From CAYLZO01 sp964387775 (GTDB taxonomy: Bacteria > Chloroflexota > Anaerolineae > JAAYZQ01), in the NCBI GenBank assembly GCA_964387775.1, contig CAYLZO010000029.1, positions 1 to 30,666 of the forward strand: DNA of 30,666 nucleotides. The letters are read 5' to 3'. Within the stretch, counting starts at the first letter, position 1, and the number at the start of each line of letters is the position of its first letter. The notes under the pieces were generated by a model. That model was not told the origin of the DNA and did not search any database. It saw only the letters and a list, made by a program, of their open reading frames with translations. Shown here one piece after another: positions 30,167-30,666 of this stretch. Both the position numbers and the translations under genes were made by a program.

Positions 30167-30666
30167 CTACTCCAATCCGTTGACCAGCCGGCGAAAGTGC
30201 TCGCCGCGCTCGGCGAAATCGCGGTAGGCGTCAAAGCTGGTGCCGCCGGGCGACAGCAGCACGACGTCGCCGGGCCGGGCCAGCTCGGCGGCGCGTCTGA
30301 CGGCGCGCGCCAGGGTGCCGGCGTGGTGGAGTTGGGTATTAGGGATTGGGTATTGGGTATTGGGTACGGCTCTTGCTTTTTGCATTTCTCTCTCGATCAG
30401 GTTGGCGGCCTCGCCGAATAGGACGAGGTGGCGGACGCGGTGCTGGGTCTGGGCGGCCATTTCGGCCCAGGGCAGGTGCTTGTCGCGGCCGCCGGCCAGG
30501 AGCACCAGGGGCGCGTCGAAGGCTTTGAGGGCGGCCAAGGTCCGCTCGGGGGTGGTGGCGATGCTGTCATTGTACCAGCGCACGCCCTCCCGCTCGCGGA
30601 CCAGCTCCAGGCGATGCTCGACGCCGCCGAACGTCGTCGCCGCCTGGCGCAGGGCCTCGACCGTGG
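30167..30666 (-). CDS. murD: UDP-N-acetylmuramoylalanine--D-glutamate ligase MurD, C-terminal part
   Basis: C-terminal about 166 residues; the gene runs off the right edge. MurD adds D-Glu to UDP-MurNAc-L-Ala. Recognised by the third-domain sequence FGGVEHRLELVREREGVRWYND and SIATTPERTLAAL, then LLAGGRDKH and the final LLSPGGTSFDAYRDFAERGEHF. Between EREMQKARAV and LHHAGTL an in-frame heptad array adds PNTQYPIPNTQ. The stop lies 3 nt before the ftsW start. Confidence 0.95.
   Translation of the reverse strand, partial: TVEALRQAATTFGGVEHRLELVREREGVRWYNDSIATTPERTLAALKAFDAPLVLLAGGRDKHLPWAEMAAQTQHRVRHLVLFGEAANLIEREMQKARAVPNTQYPIPNTQLHHAGTLARAVRRAAELARPGDVVLLSPGGTSFDAYRDFAERGEHFRRLVNGLE
30332..30366. 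repeat. Heptad array (TTGGGTA) inside murD
   Basis: Five 7-bp units (four TTGGGTA, one TTAGGGA). On the minus strand it is read in frame as PNTQYPI-type peptide. It lies in the C-terminal domain between the LIEREMQ helix and the next strand. Confidence 0.85.

Noticed and set aside
1..30666. tRNA or rRNA genes
   Set aside because: No cloverleaf-like stretch with a GGTTCRA T-arm and no rRNA signature was seen.

Overview
The window is a GC-rich bacterial chromosome segment, almost entirely coded on the minus strand. I read it as Chloroflexota, probably Anaerolineae or Caldilineae. The reasons are the division/wall gene order including the small basic protein (Sbp) between ftsQ and ftsA, an adenosylcobalamin-type ribonucleotide reductase next to nrdR, secreted proteins ending in an F/Y-LPLI-L/M-R motif, and abundant short dispersed repeats. 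The assignment is inference from gene content; there is no rRNA in the window.

Right half (about 19 to 30.7 kb, read right to left): a division and cell-wall cluster, murD(partial)-ftsW-murG-CvpA-like-murC-small basic ORF-murB-ddl-ftsQ-sbp-ftsA-[four-helix-bundle cassette]-ftsZ. Genes abut or overlap by ATGA junctions from ftsW through the CvpA-like gene. ddl has its own promoter and may be leaderless. The products make UDP-MurNAc peptides and lipid II (MurB, C, D, G, Ddl), polymerise glycan (FtsW) and build the Z ring (FtsZ, FtsA, FtsQ).

Middle (12 to 18.7 kb): nrdR, a divergent CinA-like gene, a type II restriction-modification pair (amino-methyltransferase plus NgoMIV-like endonuclease, predicted site GCCGGC) of lower G+C, and nrdJ. 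A 145-residue mini-intein interrupts nrdJ inside its active-site motif. Its C-terminal splice residues are Arg-Gly instead of His-Asn, which is the most striking anomaly here.

Left half (1 to 12 kb): a TPR/zinc-ribbon protein (plus strand), a Wzy-type membrane protein with C-terminal TPRs, three consecutive secreted or surface proteins, ligA, a small antitoxin-like gene, a Nudix hydrolase with an altered Nudix box (plus strand), an NAD-dependent epimerase, and a truncated membrane-anchored gene at the edge.

Two themes run across the window. First, short-period repeats (7, 10 and 24 bp) sit immediately after stop codons or in frame inside genes (murB, murD, the Wzy-like gene). Second, six predicted promoters share a strict layout: TTGnnn, 17 bp, and a TGn-extended -10.
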